Source of the DNA: Rhodospirillales bacterium
GTDB taxonomy: Bacteria; Pseudomonadota; Alphaproteobacteria; Dongiales; Dongiaceae
Direction: 5' to 3'
DNA length: 64,000 bases
Assembly: GCA_009885795.1 (NCBI GenBank)
Contig: VFKA01000027.1
Coordinates: 1-64,000 of the forward strand
Within the stretch, counting starts at the first letter, position 1. Each line of letters begins with the position of its first letter. Both the position numbers and the translations under genes were made by a program. Shown piece after piece: positions 32,588-43,500 of this stretch. Below the pieces are notes generated by a model that saw only the letters and a list, made by a program, of their open reading frames with translations, ran no database searches and was not told the origin of the DNA.

Positions 32588-34002
32588 GCGGCGGGCACCG
32601 CTTCGATCCCACGGTCCTGCGCGAGTACGATATCCGCGGTATCGTCGGCGAAAATCTTGGGCTCGCCGATGCCCGCGCATTGGGCCGGGTGTTCGCGCGC
32701 CTGGTGCGCGAGGGCGGCGGGCGGAAAGTGGTCACGGCCTATGACGGGCGCGAAAGCTCGCCATCGTTGGAAGCAGCACTTGTCGAGGCGCTGGCCGAAG
32801 CCGGGATCGATGTATGCCGGATCGGCCTTGGTCCGACCCCGATGCTCTACTACGCGGCGCGAGAGATGGCGGCCGGCGGCGCGGTCATGGTGACGGGCTC
32901 CCACAATCCGCCGGACCACAACGGATTCAAGCTCGTCCTCGGCGAGGCCAGCCTTTACGGAGACGCGATCCAACAATTGGGGCGCATGGCGCTCGAAGTC
33001 GAGGAAGCGAAGCCGGCGCCTGGAACAATAAGTCGTCGAACGATCATCGATGATTATGTCCGGCGCTTGGCGGCAGGCTACGGCAATACCGGGCGAACGC
33101 TTGCCGTCGCATGGGACGCCGGCAACGGCGCCACGGGCGAGGTCATGACCCGGCTCACCAGTCTCCTGCCCGGCCGCCACGTTCTCCTGAACGCCGAGAT
33201 CGACGGCCGGTTCCCATCGCACCACCCGGACCCGACGGTGCCGGAGAATCTGAAACAGCTTCAGGAAGCCGTTCTGTCGGAAGGCTGCGATCTTGGGGTC
33301 GCCTTCGATGGCGACGGCGATCGGATCGGCGTCATCGACGGCCAAGCGCGGATCGTCTGGGGCGATCAGCTTCTCGTGCTGTTGGCGCGCGACGTTCTGA
33401 CGCGCCGGCCCGGCGCCACCATCATCGCCGACGTGAAGGCAAGCCGCGTGCTGTTCGACGAAGTGCGCAAGGCGGGCGGCAATCCCGTGATGTGGCGGGC
33501 GGGCCATTCATTGATCAAGGCCAAGATGGCGGAGCTGAAGGCGCCGCTCGCGGGCGAGCTCTCGGGCCACGTCTTCATCGCCGACGGCTATTACGGCTTC
33601 GACGACGGACTCTATGCCGCGGTGCGGCTCCTCGACATCCTCGGCCGGTCGCCCTTCACCCTGGCCGGCATGCGCGCGGCCCTGCCGGTCATGGCGACGA
33701 TGCCGGAGGTACGGTTCGATTGTCCGGAATCGCGCAAATTCGCCGTCATCGACGAGGTCAAGAGCCGGTTGCGCGCCGCAGGCACGACGATCATCGATAT
33801 CGACGGTGTTCGCGTCGAGACGGAAGGCGGCTGGTGGCTGCTGCGGGCTTCGAACACGCAAGCGAGCCTCGTCATCCGCTGCGAGGCCGAGGACGAATCC
33901 GGCCTCGATCGAATCCAGCGCGCGCTCGCGTTGGAACTGGTCCGGTCCGGAATCGAACCGCCCGAAGTATTGGGCCATGCCCGGCCGCCGGCGGGAGGTT
34001 AG
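32584..34002 (+). CDS. Phosphomannomutase/phosphoglucomutase
   Basis: A protein of about 472 residues of the alpha-D-phosphohexomutase superfamily. It has LREYDIRGIVGENL at the start, the phosphoserine loop VTGSHNPPDHNGFK (S106), the Mg-binding loop DGDGDR near residue 242 and the sugar loop GELSGH. Family members interconvert hexose-6-phosphates and hexose-1-phosphates; the AlgC type uses both mannose and glucose. I chose TTG at 32584, which overlaps the ugd stop, because the conserved N-terminus starts just after it and no ATG is available. It supplies glucose-1-phosphate for GalU or mannose-1-phosphate for GDP-mannose. It converges with the carboxypeptidase gene with a 4-bp overlap. Confidence 0.93.
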   Translation: MSGGHRFDPTVLREYDIRGIVGENLGLADARALGRVFARLVREGGGRKVVTAYDGRESSPSLEAALVEALAEAGIDVCRIGLGPTPMLYYAAREMAAGGAVMVTGSHNPPDHNGFKLVLGEASLYGDAIQQLGRMALEVEEAKPAPGTISRRTIIDDYVRRLAAGYGNTGRTLAVAWDAGNGATGEVMTRLTSLLPGRHVLLNAEIDGRFPSHHPDPTVPENLKQLQEAVLSEGCDLGVAFDGDGDRIGVIDGQARIVWGDQLLVLLARDVLTRRPGATIIADVKASRVLFDEVRKAGGNPVMWRAGHSLIKAKMAELKAPLAGELSGHVFIADGYYGFDDGLYAAVRLLDILGRSPFTLAGMRAALPVMATMPEVRFDCPESRKFAVIDEVKSRLRAAGTTIIDIDGVRVETEGGWWLLRASNTQASLVIRCEAEDESGLDRIQRALALELVRSGIEPPEVLGHARPPAGG

Positions 34003-35351
34003 TGGCTCGCCATCGCGAGCGTGGTGCTGGGGGCGAGGACCAGGCAGCCATTCGGAGTCTTCTTAAGCTTCTTGCACGCCGCGCGCGCCACCGCCTCGGT
34101 CAGTCCGGCGATGCGGGCGCGGTAGAGCGTGCCGTCCTCGTCGGTGCGCTCGTCGATGACGACGCGAGCCTTGGCGAGGAGTTCGGGGACGCGAAGGCGG
34201 GCCTTCAGCGCCACGTCATGCGCCGGGGCGAACTTGCTATAGGCGCCGACCTGGATGGTCCAGCGGCCGCTGCTGACGACGACCTCGCCGATGCGTTCGG
34301 CGGCGGACGCCGCCGCGATCGGGTTCATCGAACTCAACTTGAAATCGCCGCTCGACGGCTTGCTCATCGGGACGATGGCATCGGCATCGGTTTCGACCGC
34401 GGCGGCGACCAAGACCGGTTTTAGGGTCGGGATCGGCGGCAGATCGTCGCCGGCGCCCGCGTTGGCGCTTTTCGGCGGGTCCGGCAGCGAAGCGGTCTGG
34501 GTTCCAGCGGATTTCTTGCGCAGGGCGTCGAAGCCCTTGTCGAGCAGCTTTACCACATAGGCGTCGCGCGAGCCGGCGGAGCGCCCGCCGGTCACGATCG
34601 CGATAAGGCGTCGCCCTTCGCGCTTGGCCGAGGCGGCCAGGTTAAAACCGGACGCCCGGATGTACCCGGTCTTCAACCCATCGGCGCCGGAATAGCTGCG
34701 CATGAACCGGTTGTGGGTCACGTAGGTGCGGCCCCCGTAGCTGAATTTCGTATCGTCGAAGAAATGATAATAGTGCGGAAATTGGCGAATCAACGCGCGC
34801 GCCAGAATCGCCAAATCTCGCGCCGTCGTGCGTTGAGCCGCATCCGGCAGGCCCGAGGCGTTGCGGAAGCGCGTATTCTTCATGCCGAGACGAAGCGCCT
34901 TGCCGGTCATCATTTCCGCGAACTGCGTCTCGCCGCCGCCGAGCGCCTCGGCGATGACGACCGCCGCGTCATTCGCCGATCGCACGACGATGGCCTTGAT
35001 CGCCTGTTCGACCGTGATGGACTGGCCGGCGCGCAAGTCGATATTGGTTTCGGACATGCCGGCGGCATGGCGGGATATCGACAACGGCGTATCGAGCGCG
35101 ACCCGTTTGCTGTCGAGCGATTCGAACAACAGATAGAGCGTCATCATCTTCGCCAACGAAGCAGGATAGACGCGCGCATCGGGTTTCGATTCGAAGAGGA
35201 TGCGCCCGGTCTGGACGTCGACGACAATGGCGGCGCTGGTTCCGGCCGCGCTCGGTTGGGTGGGGGCAACAAGGATCGCCCCTGCAAGAACGGTGGCGCA
35301 AAGAACGCTTGGGTAGAATCGCTTCCAACAGCCGAGCGTGCGACCGGCCAT
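33999..35351 (-). CDS. D-alanyl-D-alanine carboxypeptidase with C-terminal SPOR domain
   Basis: A 450-residue penicillin-binding protein of the DacA/DacD type. After a signal sequence (LCATVLAGAILVAP, cleavage near SAAGTSA) come the active-site motifs SxxK at S65-K68 (PASLAKM), SxN at 125-127 (RSAND) and KTG at 227-229 (GLKTGYI). It trims the terminal D-Ala from peptidoglycan stem peptides. The last 75-80 residues (WTIQVGAYSKFAPAHDVALKA and onward) form a SPOR domain, which binds denuded glycan at the division septum; this fusion is common in alphaproteobacteria. I chose ATG 35351 because it leaves a normal signal peptide; the frame is open to 35447. Confidence 0.94.
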   Translation of the reverse strand: MAGRTLGCWKRFYPSVLCATVLAGAILVAPTQPSAAGTSAAIVVDVQTGRILFESKPDARVYPASLAKMMTLYLLFESLDSKRVALDTPLSISRHAAGMSETNIDLRAGQSITVEQAIKAIVVRSANDAAVVIAEALGGGETQFAEMMTGKALRLGMKNTRFRNASGLPDAAQRTTARDLAILARALIRQFPHYYHFFDDTKFSYGGRTYVTHNRFMRSYSGADGLKTGYIRASGFNLAASAKREGRRLIAIVTGGRSAGSRDAYVVKLLDKGFDALRKKSAGTQTASLPDPPKSANAGAGDDLPPIPTLKPVLVAAAVETDADAIVPMSKPSSGDFKLSSMNPIAAASAAERIGEVVVSSGRWTIQVGAYSKFAPAHDVALKARLRVPELLAKARVVIDERTDEDGTLYRARIAGLTEAVARAACKKLKKTPNGCLVLAPSTTLAMASH

Positions 35352-35769
35352 ATCCCAACCCCCCACCAACGCCGGGCGACTCGGCCCGTCTGCCGCAAAT
35401 CTATGAAAACGCCGATTCGTTGTCCACCAATGATAATTGAAGGCCAAGGGCCTTAAGGTTTGCCTAACTTCGACGCCACGCCGCCGGCCGTTGGCGCCGC
35501 GATGTCAGCCGCCCGCGGGCTCTCTCGGATCGAGCGCTGCCGGCGCGGCGTGTGTTCACGGCCTCCCGAAGCGGCGAGGTTGCATCGAGGCCATGACGCA
35601 AGGCAATAGCAATCTCGGCCTCCGGTTTATGTATATGATTATAAATGATAATTTTATCATGCTGCGATGCGGCATCAAACCGGCCGGCGCGCAATCGCCA
35701 CTTTGCCGCCCCAAAGTCATTTTAGTAAGATGATAATAACAACGCGCCTCTTGGGATAAGCTGCGAGAC
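35352..35769. other. Divergent region between the carboxypeptidase gene and clpS
   Basis: It is 418 bp with no gene. The half next to clpS is markedly AT-rich (35625-35665, containing TATATGATTATAAATGATAA), unlike the rest of the window, and carries the clpS promoter-like element at 35703-35731. Small frames across it show no conserved features. Confidence 0.5.
35703..35731 (+). promoter_or_regulatory. Probable promoter of clpS-clpA
   Basis: TTGCCG (35703-35708) and TAAGAT (35726-35731) are separated by 17 bases and lie about 40 bp before the clpS ATG. Four positions of each hexamer match the sigma-70 consensus. Confidence 0.45.
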
Positions 35770-36096
35770 ATGAGCGACAAGGACGTCATACGCAAGGACG
35801 ACCCAGGGACGGGGACGCTGGTTCGAGCCAAGCCGAAGACGAAGAAGCCGTCCATGTACAAAGTGCTGCTCCTCAATGACGATTACACGCCGATGGAATT
35901 CGTCGTTCATGTCCTGGAGCATTTTTTCGGGAAGAGTCATGCCGACGCCATGCGGATCATGCTACACGTGCACCGGCGCGGCGTCGGCCTGTGCGGCGTC
36001 TACACGTACGAGATCGCCGAAACCAAGGTGAACCAGGTCGTCGATTTCGCGCGCCGGCACGAGTACCCGTTGCAGTGCACGCTCGAGAAGGAGTAA
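35770..36096 (+). CDS. clpS: ATP-dependent Clp protease adaptor ClpS
   Basis: A 108-residue adaptor that delivers N-degron substrates to ClpAP. The core [20 protein letters not shown] is the family signature, with the N-degron pocket residues N-D-D-Y-T, and [23 protein letters not shown] follows. The N-terminal 28 residues are a basic, disordered tail as in other ClpS proteins, which is needed for ClpA remodelling. clpA starts 6 bp downstream, the standard arrangement. Confidence 0.98.
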   Translation: MSDKDVIRKDDPGTGTLVRAKPKTKKPSMYKVLLLNDDYTPMEFVVHVLEHFFGKSHADAMRIMLHVHRRGVGLCGVYTYEIAETKVNQVVDFARRHEYPLQCTLEKE

Positions 36097-36102
36097 GGCC
36101 CG

Positions 36103-38415
36103 ATGCTGTCGGCGAATTTGGAGAAGACCCTGCACCGAGCTCTCGCCCTGGCCGGCCAGCGGCGCCACGCCTATGCGACGCTCGAGCACCTGTTGCAGGC
36201 GTTGATCGACGACCAGGACGCGGTGGCCGTCATGCGCGCCTGCAACGTCGATATCGACCGCCTCAAGCGCGAGGTCACGGAATACGTCGACAACCAGCTG
36301 TCGAACCTCATCGGCGACGGGGTCAGCGAGGCAAAACCGACGGCCGGCTTTCAGCGCGTCCTGCAGCGCGCGGCCATCCATGTCCAATCATCGGGCCGCG
36401 AGGAGGTGACCGGCGCCAATGTTCTGGTCGCTCTCTTCTCCGAGCGCGAGAGCCACGCGGTCTATTTCCTGCAAGAGCAGGAGATGTCGCGCCTCGATGC
36501 CGTCAACTATATCAGCCACGGCATCGCCAAGGCGCGCGGCCGATCGGAATCGCGCCGTGTCCATGGCGCCGAGCCGGAAGCGGCGGCCGAACGCGTGGTG
36601 AAGACCGGGACCGAGGCCCTCGACGCCTATTGCGTCGATCTCAACAAGAAGGCGCGCGCCGGGCGCATCGATCCGCTCATCGGACGCGAGGCGGAGGTCG
36701 AGCGCACGATCCAGATTCTTTGCCGGCGGTCGAAGAACAATCCGCTCTATGTCGGCGACGCCGGCGTGGGCAAGACCGCGATCGCCGAGGGCCTGGCGCG
36801 GCGCATCGTGCGCAGCGAGGTTCCCGAGGTCTTGCGCAACGCGACCATCTATGGCCTCGACATGGGCTCGCTGCTTGCCGGCACCCGCTATCGCGGCGAT
36901 TTCGAGGAGCGCCTCAAGGCGGTCCTGAACGAGCTCGAATCGCTCGAAGGCTCGATCCTGTTCATCGATGAAATCCACACCGTGATCGGCGCCGGGGCGA
37001 CCAGCGGCGGGGCGATGGACGCTTCGAACCTGCTGAAGCCGTCGCTGGCGTCGGGCACGCTGCGCTGCATCGGCTCCACGACCTACAAGGAATATCGCAA
37101 CTATTTCGAGAAGGATCGGGCGCTGGTGCGCCGGTTCCAGAAGATCGACATCAACGAGCCCTCGATCGAGGATTCGGTGCGGATCTTGCGCGGCCTCAAG
37201 CCCTATTACGAGAAGCACCACCGCGTCCGCTATACCAACGAAGCCGTCCGCAGCGCGGTGGAACTGGCGTCGCGATACATCAACGACCGCAAGCTGCCGG
37301 ATAAGGCGATCGACGTTCTCGACGAGGTCGGCGCGGCGCAGATGTTGTTGCCCGAGAACAAGCGCAAGAAGACGATCAATGTGAAGGATGTCGAGGACGT
37401 GGTCGCGAAGATGGCGCGCATCCCTCCGAAGAGCGTCACGCGCGACGATCGCGCGGTGCTTCGGAACCTCGATCGAGACCTGAAATCGATGGTCTTCGGC
37501 CAAGAGGAAGCGATCCAAGCGCTCTCGGCCGCGATCAAGCTCGCGCGCGCGGGCCTGCGCGAGCCCGAAAAACCCATCGGCTCCTATCTCTTCTCCGGTC
37601 CCACCGGCGTCGGCAAGACCGAAGTCGCGCGCCAGTTGGCGCGAAGCATGGGCATCGAGCTCATTCGCTTCGACATGTCGGAGTACATGGAGCGCCACTC
37701 CGTGTCGCGGCTGCTTGGCGCGCCGCCCGGCTATGTCGGATTCGACCAGGGCGGCCTGCTGACCGATGCCGTCGATCAGCACCCGCATTCCGTGCTGCTG
37801 CTGGACGAGGTCGAAAAGGCCCATCCCGATCTATTCAATGTCCTGCTGCAGGTCATGGATCACGGCAAGCTGACCGACCACAACGGCAAGTCCGTCGATT
37901 TCCGCAACGTCATCCTGATCATGACGACGAACGCGGGCGCGGCCGACATGGCCAAGGCTGCCATCGGCTTCGGCCAGGAAGTGCGCGTCGGCGAGGATAC
38001 CGAGGCGATCAACCGCATGTTCACGCCGGAGTTCCGCAACCGGCTTGACGCCATCATCGGGTTCCTCCATCTGACGCCCGAAATCGTGGCCCGCGTGGTG
38101 GACAAATTCGTGTTGCAGCTCGAAATGCAGTTGGCCGACCGCAACGTTCAGATCGAGTTCAGCGATGCGGCGCGGGATTGGCTGGCGCGCAAGGGATTCG
38201 ACCCGCTCTATGGCGCCCGGCCGCTGGCGCGCGTCATCCAGGAAAGCGTCAAGAAACCGCTCGCCGAGGAGCTTCTGTTCGGCAAACTGGAAAAAGGCGG
38301 CGTGGTGCGTGTCGACATGGCGGACGAAAAGCTGACCTTCGACTATCGGGGGCCCGCGCCGAAACCGCCGGCGGCGTTGCCTCCGGCCGGCAAGTTGCCG
38401 GCGCTGGCCGAATAG
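36103..38415 (+). CDS. clpA: ATP-dependent Clp protease ATP-binding subunit ClpA
   Basis: A 770-residue AAA+ unfoldase. The N-terminal Clp-N domain ([17 protein letters not shown]) binds ClpS. The first ATPase has Walker A GDAGVGKT (218-225) and Walker [11 protein letters not shown]. The second has GPTGVGKT (499-506) and [18 protein letters not shown]. It lacks the long coiled-coil middle domain of ClpB, which confirms ClpA. With ClpP (encoded elsewhere) it degrades ClpS-bound and other substrates. It forms an operon with clpS; a palindromic repeat follows its stop. Confidence 0.98.
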   Translation: MLSANLEKTLHRALALAGQRRHAYATLEHLLQALIDDQDAVAVMRACNVDIDRLKREVTEYVDNQLSNLIGDGVSEAKPTAGFQRVLQRAAIHVQSSGREEVTGANVLVALFSERESHAVYFLQEQEMSRLDAVNYISHGIAKARGRSESRRVHGAEPEAAAERVVKTGTEALDAYCVDLNKKARAGRIDPLIGREAEVERTIQILCRRSKNNPLYVGDAGVGKTAIAEGLARRIVRSEVPEVLRNATIYGLDMGSLLAGTRYRGDFEERLKAVLNELESLEGSILFIDEIHTVIGAGATSGGAMDASNLLKPSLASGTLRCIGSTTYKEYRNYFEKDRALVRRFQKIDINEPSIEDSVRILRGLKPYYEKHHRVRYTNEAVRSAVELASRYINDRKLPDKAIDVLDEVGAAQMLLPENKRKKTINVKDVEDVVAKMARIPPKSVTRDDRAVLRNLDRDLKSMVFGQEEAIQALSAAIKLARAGLREPEKPIGSYLFSGPTGVGKTEVARQLARSMGIELIRFDMSEYMERHSVSRLLGAPPGYVGFDQGGLLTDAVDQHPHSVLLLDEVEKAHPDLFNVLLQVMDHGKLTDHNGKSVDFRNVILIMTTNAGAADMAKAAIGFGQEVRVGEDTEAINRMFTPEFRNRLDAIIGFLHLTPEIVARVVDKFVLQLEMQLADRNVQIEFSDAARDWLARKGFDPLYGARPLARVIQESVKKPLAEELLFGKLEKGGVVRVDMADEKLTFDYRGPAPKPPAALPPAGKLPALAE

Positions 38416-38450
38416 GGAACATTAGGACCGAAGTCCCGAGACTGACTGTC

Positions 38451-38580
38451 CATCCTTCGAGACGGCCCTACGGGCCTCCTCAGGATGAGGAGGGCGTTTT
38501 GTATGAACCTCATGCTGAGGAGCCGCGAAGCGGCGTCTCGAAGCATGGCGGCCGAGTCGAAGTTTCCGAGACTTGGTATT
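38451..38580. repeat. Palindromic intergenic repeat, copy 4
   Basis: Contains CCTTCGAGACGGCC, CTCCTCAGGATGAGGAGGGCG, CTCATGCTGAGGAGCCGCG, then GGCGTCTCGAAGCATGGCGG and the shared tail AAGTTTCCGAGACTTGG. It is the closest match to copy 1 at 5621-5780. It lies between the convergent clpA and acyltransferase genes and could act as a bidirectional transcription terminator. Confidence 0.8.
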
Positions 38581-39748
38581 AGGTTCGCGCCTCATCCGTC
38601 TTTCGAAACGGCGAGAAGCCGGCGAGTACGTTTATTTCATGTTCGATCGCGGGGCCCTCGCGGCGGAGAAAATCGCCGATGGCCGCCTTGAAGTCGGCAT
38701 CCCTGATCCAATGGGCGCTGCGCGTCGCCACCGGCAGATAGCCGCGCCGGATCTTGTGCTCGCCCTGGACCCCGGCTTCGACGCGGGGCAGCCCGCGCTC
38801 GATCGCGAACTCGATGGCCTGGTAGTAGCAGGCTTCGAAGTGCAGGAACCGGTACTCGTCGAGGCAGCCCCAATGGCGCCCGTAGAGCGCATCCTCGCCG
38901 ATGAGGTTGAGCGCCCCGGCGACAAAGCGGCCCTCGTGTTCGGCCATGACCAAAAGCACGCGTTCCGCCATCGCGGCGCCGAGCCTGTGGAAGAAATCGC
39001 GAGTCAAATAGGGACTGCCCCACTTCTGGCCGCCGGTGGCAACGTAACAATGATAGAAGGCGTCCCAGTGGCGCGGCTCGATCGCCTGTCCGGTCAGGCG
39101 GTGAACCGTGACCGCGCCGGCAACCGCCTGGCGTTCCTTGCGAATGCCTTTACGCTTTCGTGACGACAGCGCCTGGAGGAAGTCGTCGAAGCAGGCATAG
39201 CCTCCGTTCATCCAGTGGAACTGGTAACCGAGACGAATGAGGAATCCCATGGATTCGAGCAAGGCCGCATCGGCCTCGCCGATGAAGTTGACGTGGAGCG
39301 ACGAAACCTCGACGCGCTCGGCCAGCGCCACCAATCCTTGCGCGAGGCCGAGCCGGTCGGCTTGCGCCCGCGGCCCCGGCCGTGTGAGCAGCCTGGGACC
39401 TGGAACCGGCGTGAAGGGCACGGCTACCAGCAGCTTCGGATAATAGGTCCGGCCGGCCTGTTCGAGGGCGGCGGCCCAGCCGTGATCGAAAACATACTCG
39501 CCCTGGGAATGCGACTTCAGGTAAGCCGGCGCCGCCGCGACGAGCCGGCCCGCCGGATCGGCCATCGTCACATGGCAGGGCCGCCAGCCGGTGCCGTCGC
39601 CGACCGAGCCGCTCGCCTCCAGGGCCTCGAGAAATTCGTGCGCGAGAAAGGGATTGCCCGCGCCGGCGCAGGCATTCCACGATGGCGCATCGACGGCCTC
39701 GATCGACGAGAGTACCCGGACCGTATCCGCGTCGCCGCCGTCCGGCAT
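38579..39748 (-). CDS. COG3146/DUF482 GNAT-superfamily acyltransferase
   Basis: A 389-residue protein of the COG3146 family, which resembles FemAB/GNAT acyltransferases. The recognisable elements are SWNACAGAGNPFLAHEFLEALE, LPVL-like strands with VAAAPAYLKSHSQGEYVFDHGWA, SSRKRKGIRKERQAV in the middle and GVQGEHKIRRGYLPVATRSAHWI near the end. The last stretch is strongly conserved in this family. It is thought to transfer an acyl or aminoacyl group, but the substrate is not established. It is followed 7 bp later by ridA and shares its strand, so they are probably co-transcribed. Confidence 0.88.
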   Translation of the reverse strand: MPDGGDADTVRVLSSIEAVDAPSWNACAGAGNPFLAHEFLEALEASGSVGDGTGWRPCHVTMADPAGRLVAAAPAYLKSHSQGEYVFDHGWAAALEQAGRTYYPKLLVAVPFTPVPGPRLLTRPGPRAQADRLGLAQGLVALAERVEVSSLHVNFIGEADAALLESMGFLIRLGYQFHWMNGGYACFDDFLQALSSRKRKGIRKERQAVAGAVTVHRLTGQAIEPRHWDAFYHCYVATGGQKWGSPYLTRDFFHRLGAAMAERVLLVMAEHEGRFVAGALNLIGEDALYGRHWGCLDEYRFLHFEACYYQAIEFAIERGLPRVEAGVQGEHKIRRGYLPVATRSAHWIRDADFKAAIGDFLRREGPAIEHEINVLAGFSPFRKTDEART

Positions 39749-39755
39749 GGGTGCC

Positions 39756-40220
39756 TCAGGCCAGTTCGACGACAGCCTCGATTTCGACGGCGACGTTCAG
39801 CGGCAGGGCGTTGACGCCGACAGCGGTACGGACATGCCGGCTGGTTTCGCCGAACACCTCCACCATCAGGTCGGAGGCGCCGTTGGCGACCTTGGGCTGG
39901 TCGGTGAATCCGTCGGCCGAAGCGACGAAGACGCCAAGGCGCACGACGCGGCGGACCCGGTCGAGATCGCCAAGCGCGGCCTTCAACTGGGCGATGATGT
40001 TGAGGCCGCACATCCGCGCCGCCGCCCGGCCTTCTTCGATCGAGAATTCCTTGCCGAGGCGTCCTTGGTACTTGATCTCGCCATTCCACAGCGTGACTTG
40101 CCCCGACACGAAGGCAAGGTTGCCGACGATGACGACGGGTATGTAATTAGCGACCGGCGCCGCCGCCTTGGGCAGTTCGATTTTCAGTTCGCTCAGGCGT
40201 TGCTCGATCTTGCCGGCCAT
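39756..40220 (-). CDS. RidA family protein (single domain)
   Basis: A 154-residue RidA (YjgF/YER057c/UK114) protein. The family segments are NYIPVVIVGNLAFVSGQVTL, then GRAAARMCGLNIIAQLKAALGDLDRVRRVVRLGVFV and HVRTAVGVNALPLNVAVEIEAV. RidA proteins hydrolyse reactive 2-aminoacrylate and related enamines or imines; this is a longer, divergent paralog. The classical arginine that binds the carboxylate corresponds to R in RTAVGVNALP, which is present. The start at 40220 matches the conserved N-terminus. A terminator lies upstream at 40285-40320. Confidence 0.92.
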   Translation of the reverse strand: MAGKIEQRLSELKIELPKAAAPVANYIPVVIVGNLAFVSGQVTLWNGEIKYQGRLGKEFSIEEGRAAARMCGLNIIAQLKAALGDLDRVRRVVRLGVFVASADGFTDQPKVANGASDLMVEVFGETSRHVRTAVGVNALPLNVAVEIEAVVELA

Positions 40221-40284
40221 GGGATGCCTCGATTGGGTTGTCCTAGGCGCAGCATAGATCAAAGTAATGTCGGCGTCCCAACAC

Positions 40285-40320
40285 AAAAATCCGGGCCCGC
40301 TCGTCTCCGAGGAGCCCGGA
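40285..40320 (-). terminator. Rho-independent terminator downstream of nrdJ
   Basis: TCCGGGC (40290-40296) pairs with GCCCGGA (40314-40320), and on the minus strand the hairpin is followed by five U residues (A-run 40285-40289). It lies between nrdJ and the RidA gene and should end nrdJ transcription. Confidence 0.8.
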
Positions 40321-40416
40321 AGTTCACAGGGAAAACTCGGATCGCGTCACGAACGATCGAATTTCCAGATACCGAATCTAGTACCCGCGATCATTGAAAC
40401 CCGAGTCGGGCCTCTA

Positions 40417-40470
40417 TCCTTCGACAGGCTTGAGGCATGAGGCCCTCATGCCGAGCTTGTCGAAGCATGG
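40417..40470. repeat. Palindromic intergenic repeat, copy 5 (short form)
   Basis: TCCTTCGACAGGCTTGAGG followed by CTCATGCCGAGCTTGTCGAAGCATGG. The arms CTTCGACA and TGTCGAAG are complementary. It matches copy 2 at 10150-10204. Confidence 0.75.
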
Positions 40471-40511
40471 GGGCCGGGGCGGTGAAACACGCTTCTATGA
40501 TTCTTCGCGCA

Positions 40512-43500
40512 CTAGGAGCAGCCGCTGGTGGAACCGCACGACGCGCATTTGAGACAAGTGCCGCCGCGCACCAGCGTGAAATTGCCGCATTCGCCGCACG
40601 CATCGCCTTCGTAGCCCTTGAGTCGCGCTTCCCGAATCCTCTCAAGGCGCTGATCGAAGACGCCAACGAAAGCGGCCTCGACGGCAACGGCACCGCCCGC
40701 GAGTCCCGCGCCGATTGCCATGCCATTCCCGACCATGGCGCGCGTGGCCTCGGCCGTCGCGCCGCCTTGTCCGGCCATGCCGTGGAGAACGAACAGATTG
40801 CTGCTGCGGACATAACCGGTGCTGACGATCATCCGCGCCGGCGCCGATCCGGCGGCCGAGGCGCTGCCGGCCCCGATGCTGTCGGGCTGGAGGTCGTGGG
40901 ACTGCACATGGGCGAGATCGTTGCGCGACAGGTAAGAGATCGCCAGTTCCCGGAATACGTAGTCGAGCAGCGAGGTTGCCATCTTGATGGTTTCGTTGCC
41001 TTCGACGATGCCCGAAGGCTCGAACCGGGTGAAGGTGAAGGCGTCGACATATTCCTCGAGCGGCACGCCATATTGCAGGCCGATCGAGATGGCGATGGCG
41101 AAATTGTTCATCAGGCTGCGGAAGGCGGCGCCTTCCTTGTGCATGTCGATGAAGATCTCGCCCAGCGTGCCGTCTTCGTATTCGCCGGTGTGCAAATAGA
41201 CCTTGTGGCCGCCGACGATCGCCTTTTGCGTGTATCCCTTGCGCCGGGACGGCAGGCGGCGCCGCTCGGCGCGAACCCGCTCGATGATCCGTTCGACGAT
41301 GCGCTCGGCCACGACCGAGGCCCGAGCGGCCGGCGCCATGTCGACGACGTCCTCGTCTTCGTCGGTTATCTCGCCCATGATCGTGGAGGCCAGCGGCTGC
41401 GACAGCTTGGAGCCGTCGCGATAGAGGGCGTTTGCCTTGAGGCCGAGGCGCCACGACAGAAGGTAGGCCTCCTTGCAATCCTCGACGGTGGCGTCGTTGG
41501 GCATGTTGATCGTCTTCGATATGGCGCCGGAGATGAAGGGCTGCGCCGCGGCCATCATGTGGATATGGCTTTTCCAAGACAGGTAACGCTTGCCGGTGAG
41601 TCCGCAAGGGTTGGCGCAATCGAACACCGGCAGGTGTTCGGGCTTCAAATGCGGGGCGCCTTCCAGCGTCATGGCGCCGCAGCAATAGACGTTGGCGGCG
41701 TCGATATCGTCCTTGGCGAACCCCAGCGCCACCAGCATGTCGAAGCCGATTTCGTCGAGCTGGGCGCGCGTGAACCCGAGCACGTCGACGCAGAGCGGCT
41801 CGCCCAGCGTCCACTTGTTGAACGCGAAACGGATGTTGAAGGCGCCGGCGAGCGATTGCTCGAGCGCGTCCAACGCCGCCGTGGTGAACCCCTTGGCCTT
41901 GAGCGACCGGTGGTTGACTTTTGGCGCGTCCACCAGCGTGCCGTGGCCCACCGCGTGGCGGATGATGTCTTCGATCGCCTGCTCGCCATAGCCCAGCGTC
42001 TTCAACGCGCGGGGCACGGTCCGGTTGATGATCTTGAAATAGCCTCCGCCGGCCAACTTCTTGAACTTCACCAGGGCGAAATCCGGCTCGATACCCGTGG
42101 TGTCGCAGTCCATCACCAGGCCGATGGTGCCGGTGGGCGCGATGACGCTGACCTGGGCGTTGCGAAAGCCGTGGCGCTCGCCGCCGGCAAGCGCCTCGTC
42201 CCAGGCCGCCCGCGCCGCCGCGACAAGCGCCACGTCCGGGCAGTTCTCGGCATCGAGCGGCACCGGCGGCACCGGCAGATCCTCGTAATCCGCGGCCTCG
42301 CCATGGGCGGCGCGGCGGTGATTGCGGATGACGCGCAGCATGCTTTCGCGATTCTTGGCGTAACCCGGGAATGCGCCGAGCTCGCCCGCCATCTCCGCCG
42401 AGGCGGCGTAGGCGGTCCCGGTCATGATCGCGCTCAGCGCCGCGGCGAGCGCGCGTCCCTCGTCACTGTCATAGGGAAGTCCGAGCGACATCAAAAGGCC
42501 GCCCAGATTGGCGTAGCCGAGGCCGAGCGTGCGGTAGTCATAGGACAGCCGGGCGATCTCGCGCGACGGGAACTGCGCCATCAAGACCGAGATTTCCAGC
42601 ACGACGGTCCACAGCCGCACCGCGTGGCGGTAGCCCTCGATATCGAACCGTCCATCCTCGCCCCCGAAGGACATGAGATTGAGCGACGCGAGGTTGCAGG
42701 CCGTGTCGTCGAGGAACATGTATTCCGAGCATGGGTTCGACGCGTTGATGCGTCCGCCGGCCGGACAGGTGTGCCAGTCGTTGATGGTGGAATCGAATTG
42801 CACGCCCGGGTCGGCCGAGGCCCAGGCGGCGGTTGCGATGCGCTCCCACAGCGCGCGCGCCCGCAGCGTCTTATGGGTGCGCCCATCGGTGCGGCGCACC
42901 AGGTCCCAGGGGCCGTCCGCCAGCGCCGCCTCGATGAAGGCGTTGGGCAGTCGAACCGAATTGTTGGAATTCTGCCCGGAGACCGTCAAGTACGCTTCCG
43001 AATCCCAATCGGTGTCGTAGGTGCGGAACTCGATCGATTGATAGCCCTGGCGCGCGAACTCGATCACCCGCTGGATGTAATTCTCCGGGATCATCACCTG
43101 ACGGGCCGCCCGGATGGCCTGGCGCAGCCCGCGGTTGGATTTCGGCTCGAAGCGGGCCTTGCCGTCGCCGTCCTGGCAGGCGGCGATGATGGCGTTCAAG
43201 TGCGTGTTGGAGAGCCGCGAGCCGGCGACGAGGGCGGCGACCTTCTGCTCCTCGATCACCTTCCAGTCGATGAAGTGCTCGATATCCGGATGATCGGCGT
43301 CGACGGTCACCATCTTGGCGGCGCGCCTGGTGGTGCCGCCCGACTTGATGGCGCCGGCGGCGCGGTCGCCGATCTTCAGGAAGCTCATCAGGCCCGACGA
43401 CTTGCCGCCGCCCGACAGCGATTCGCTTTCGCCGCGAAGCTTCGAAAAATTGGTCCCCGTTCCGGACCCGTACTTGAAGAGGCGCGCTTCGCGCACCCAC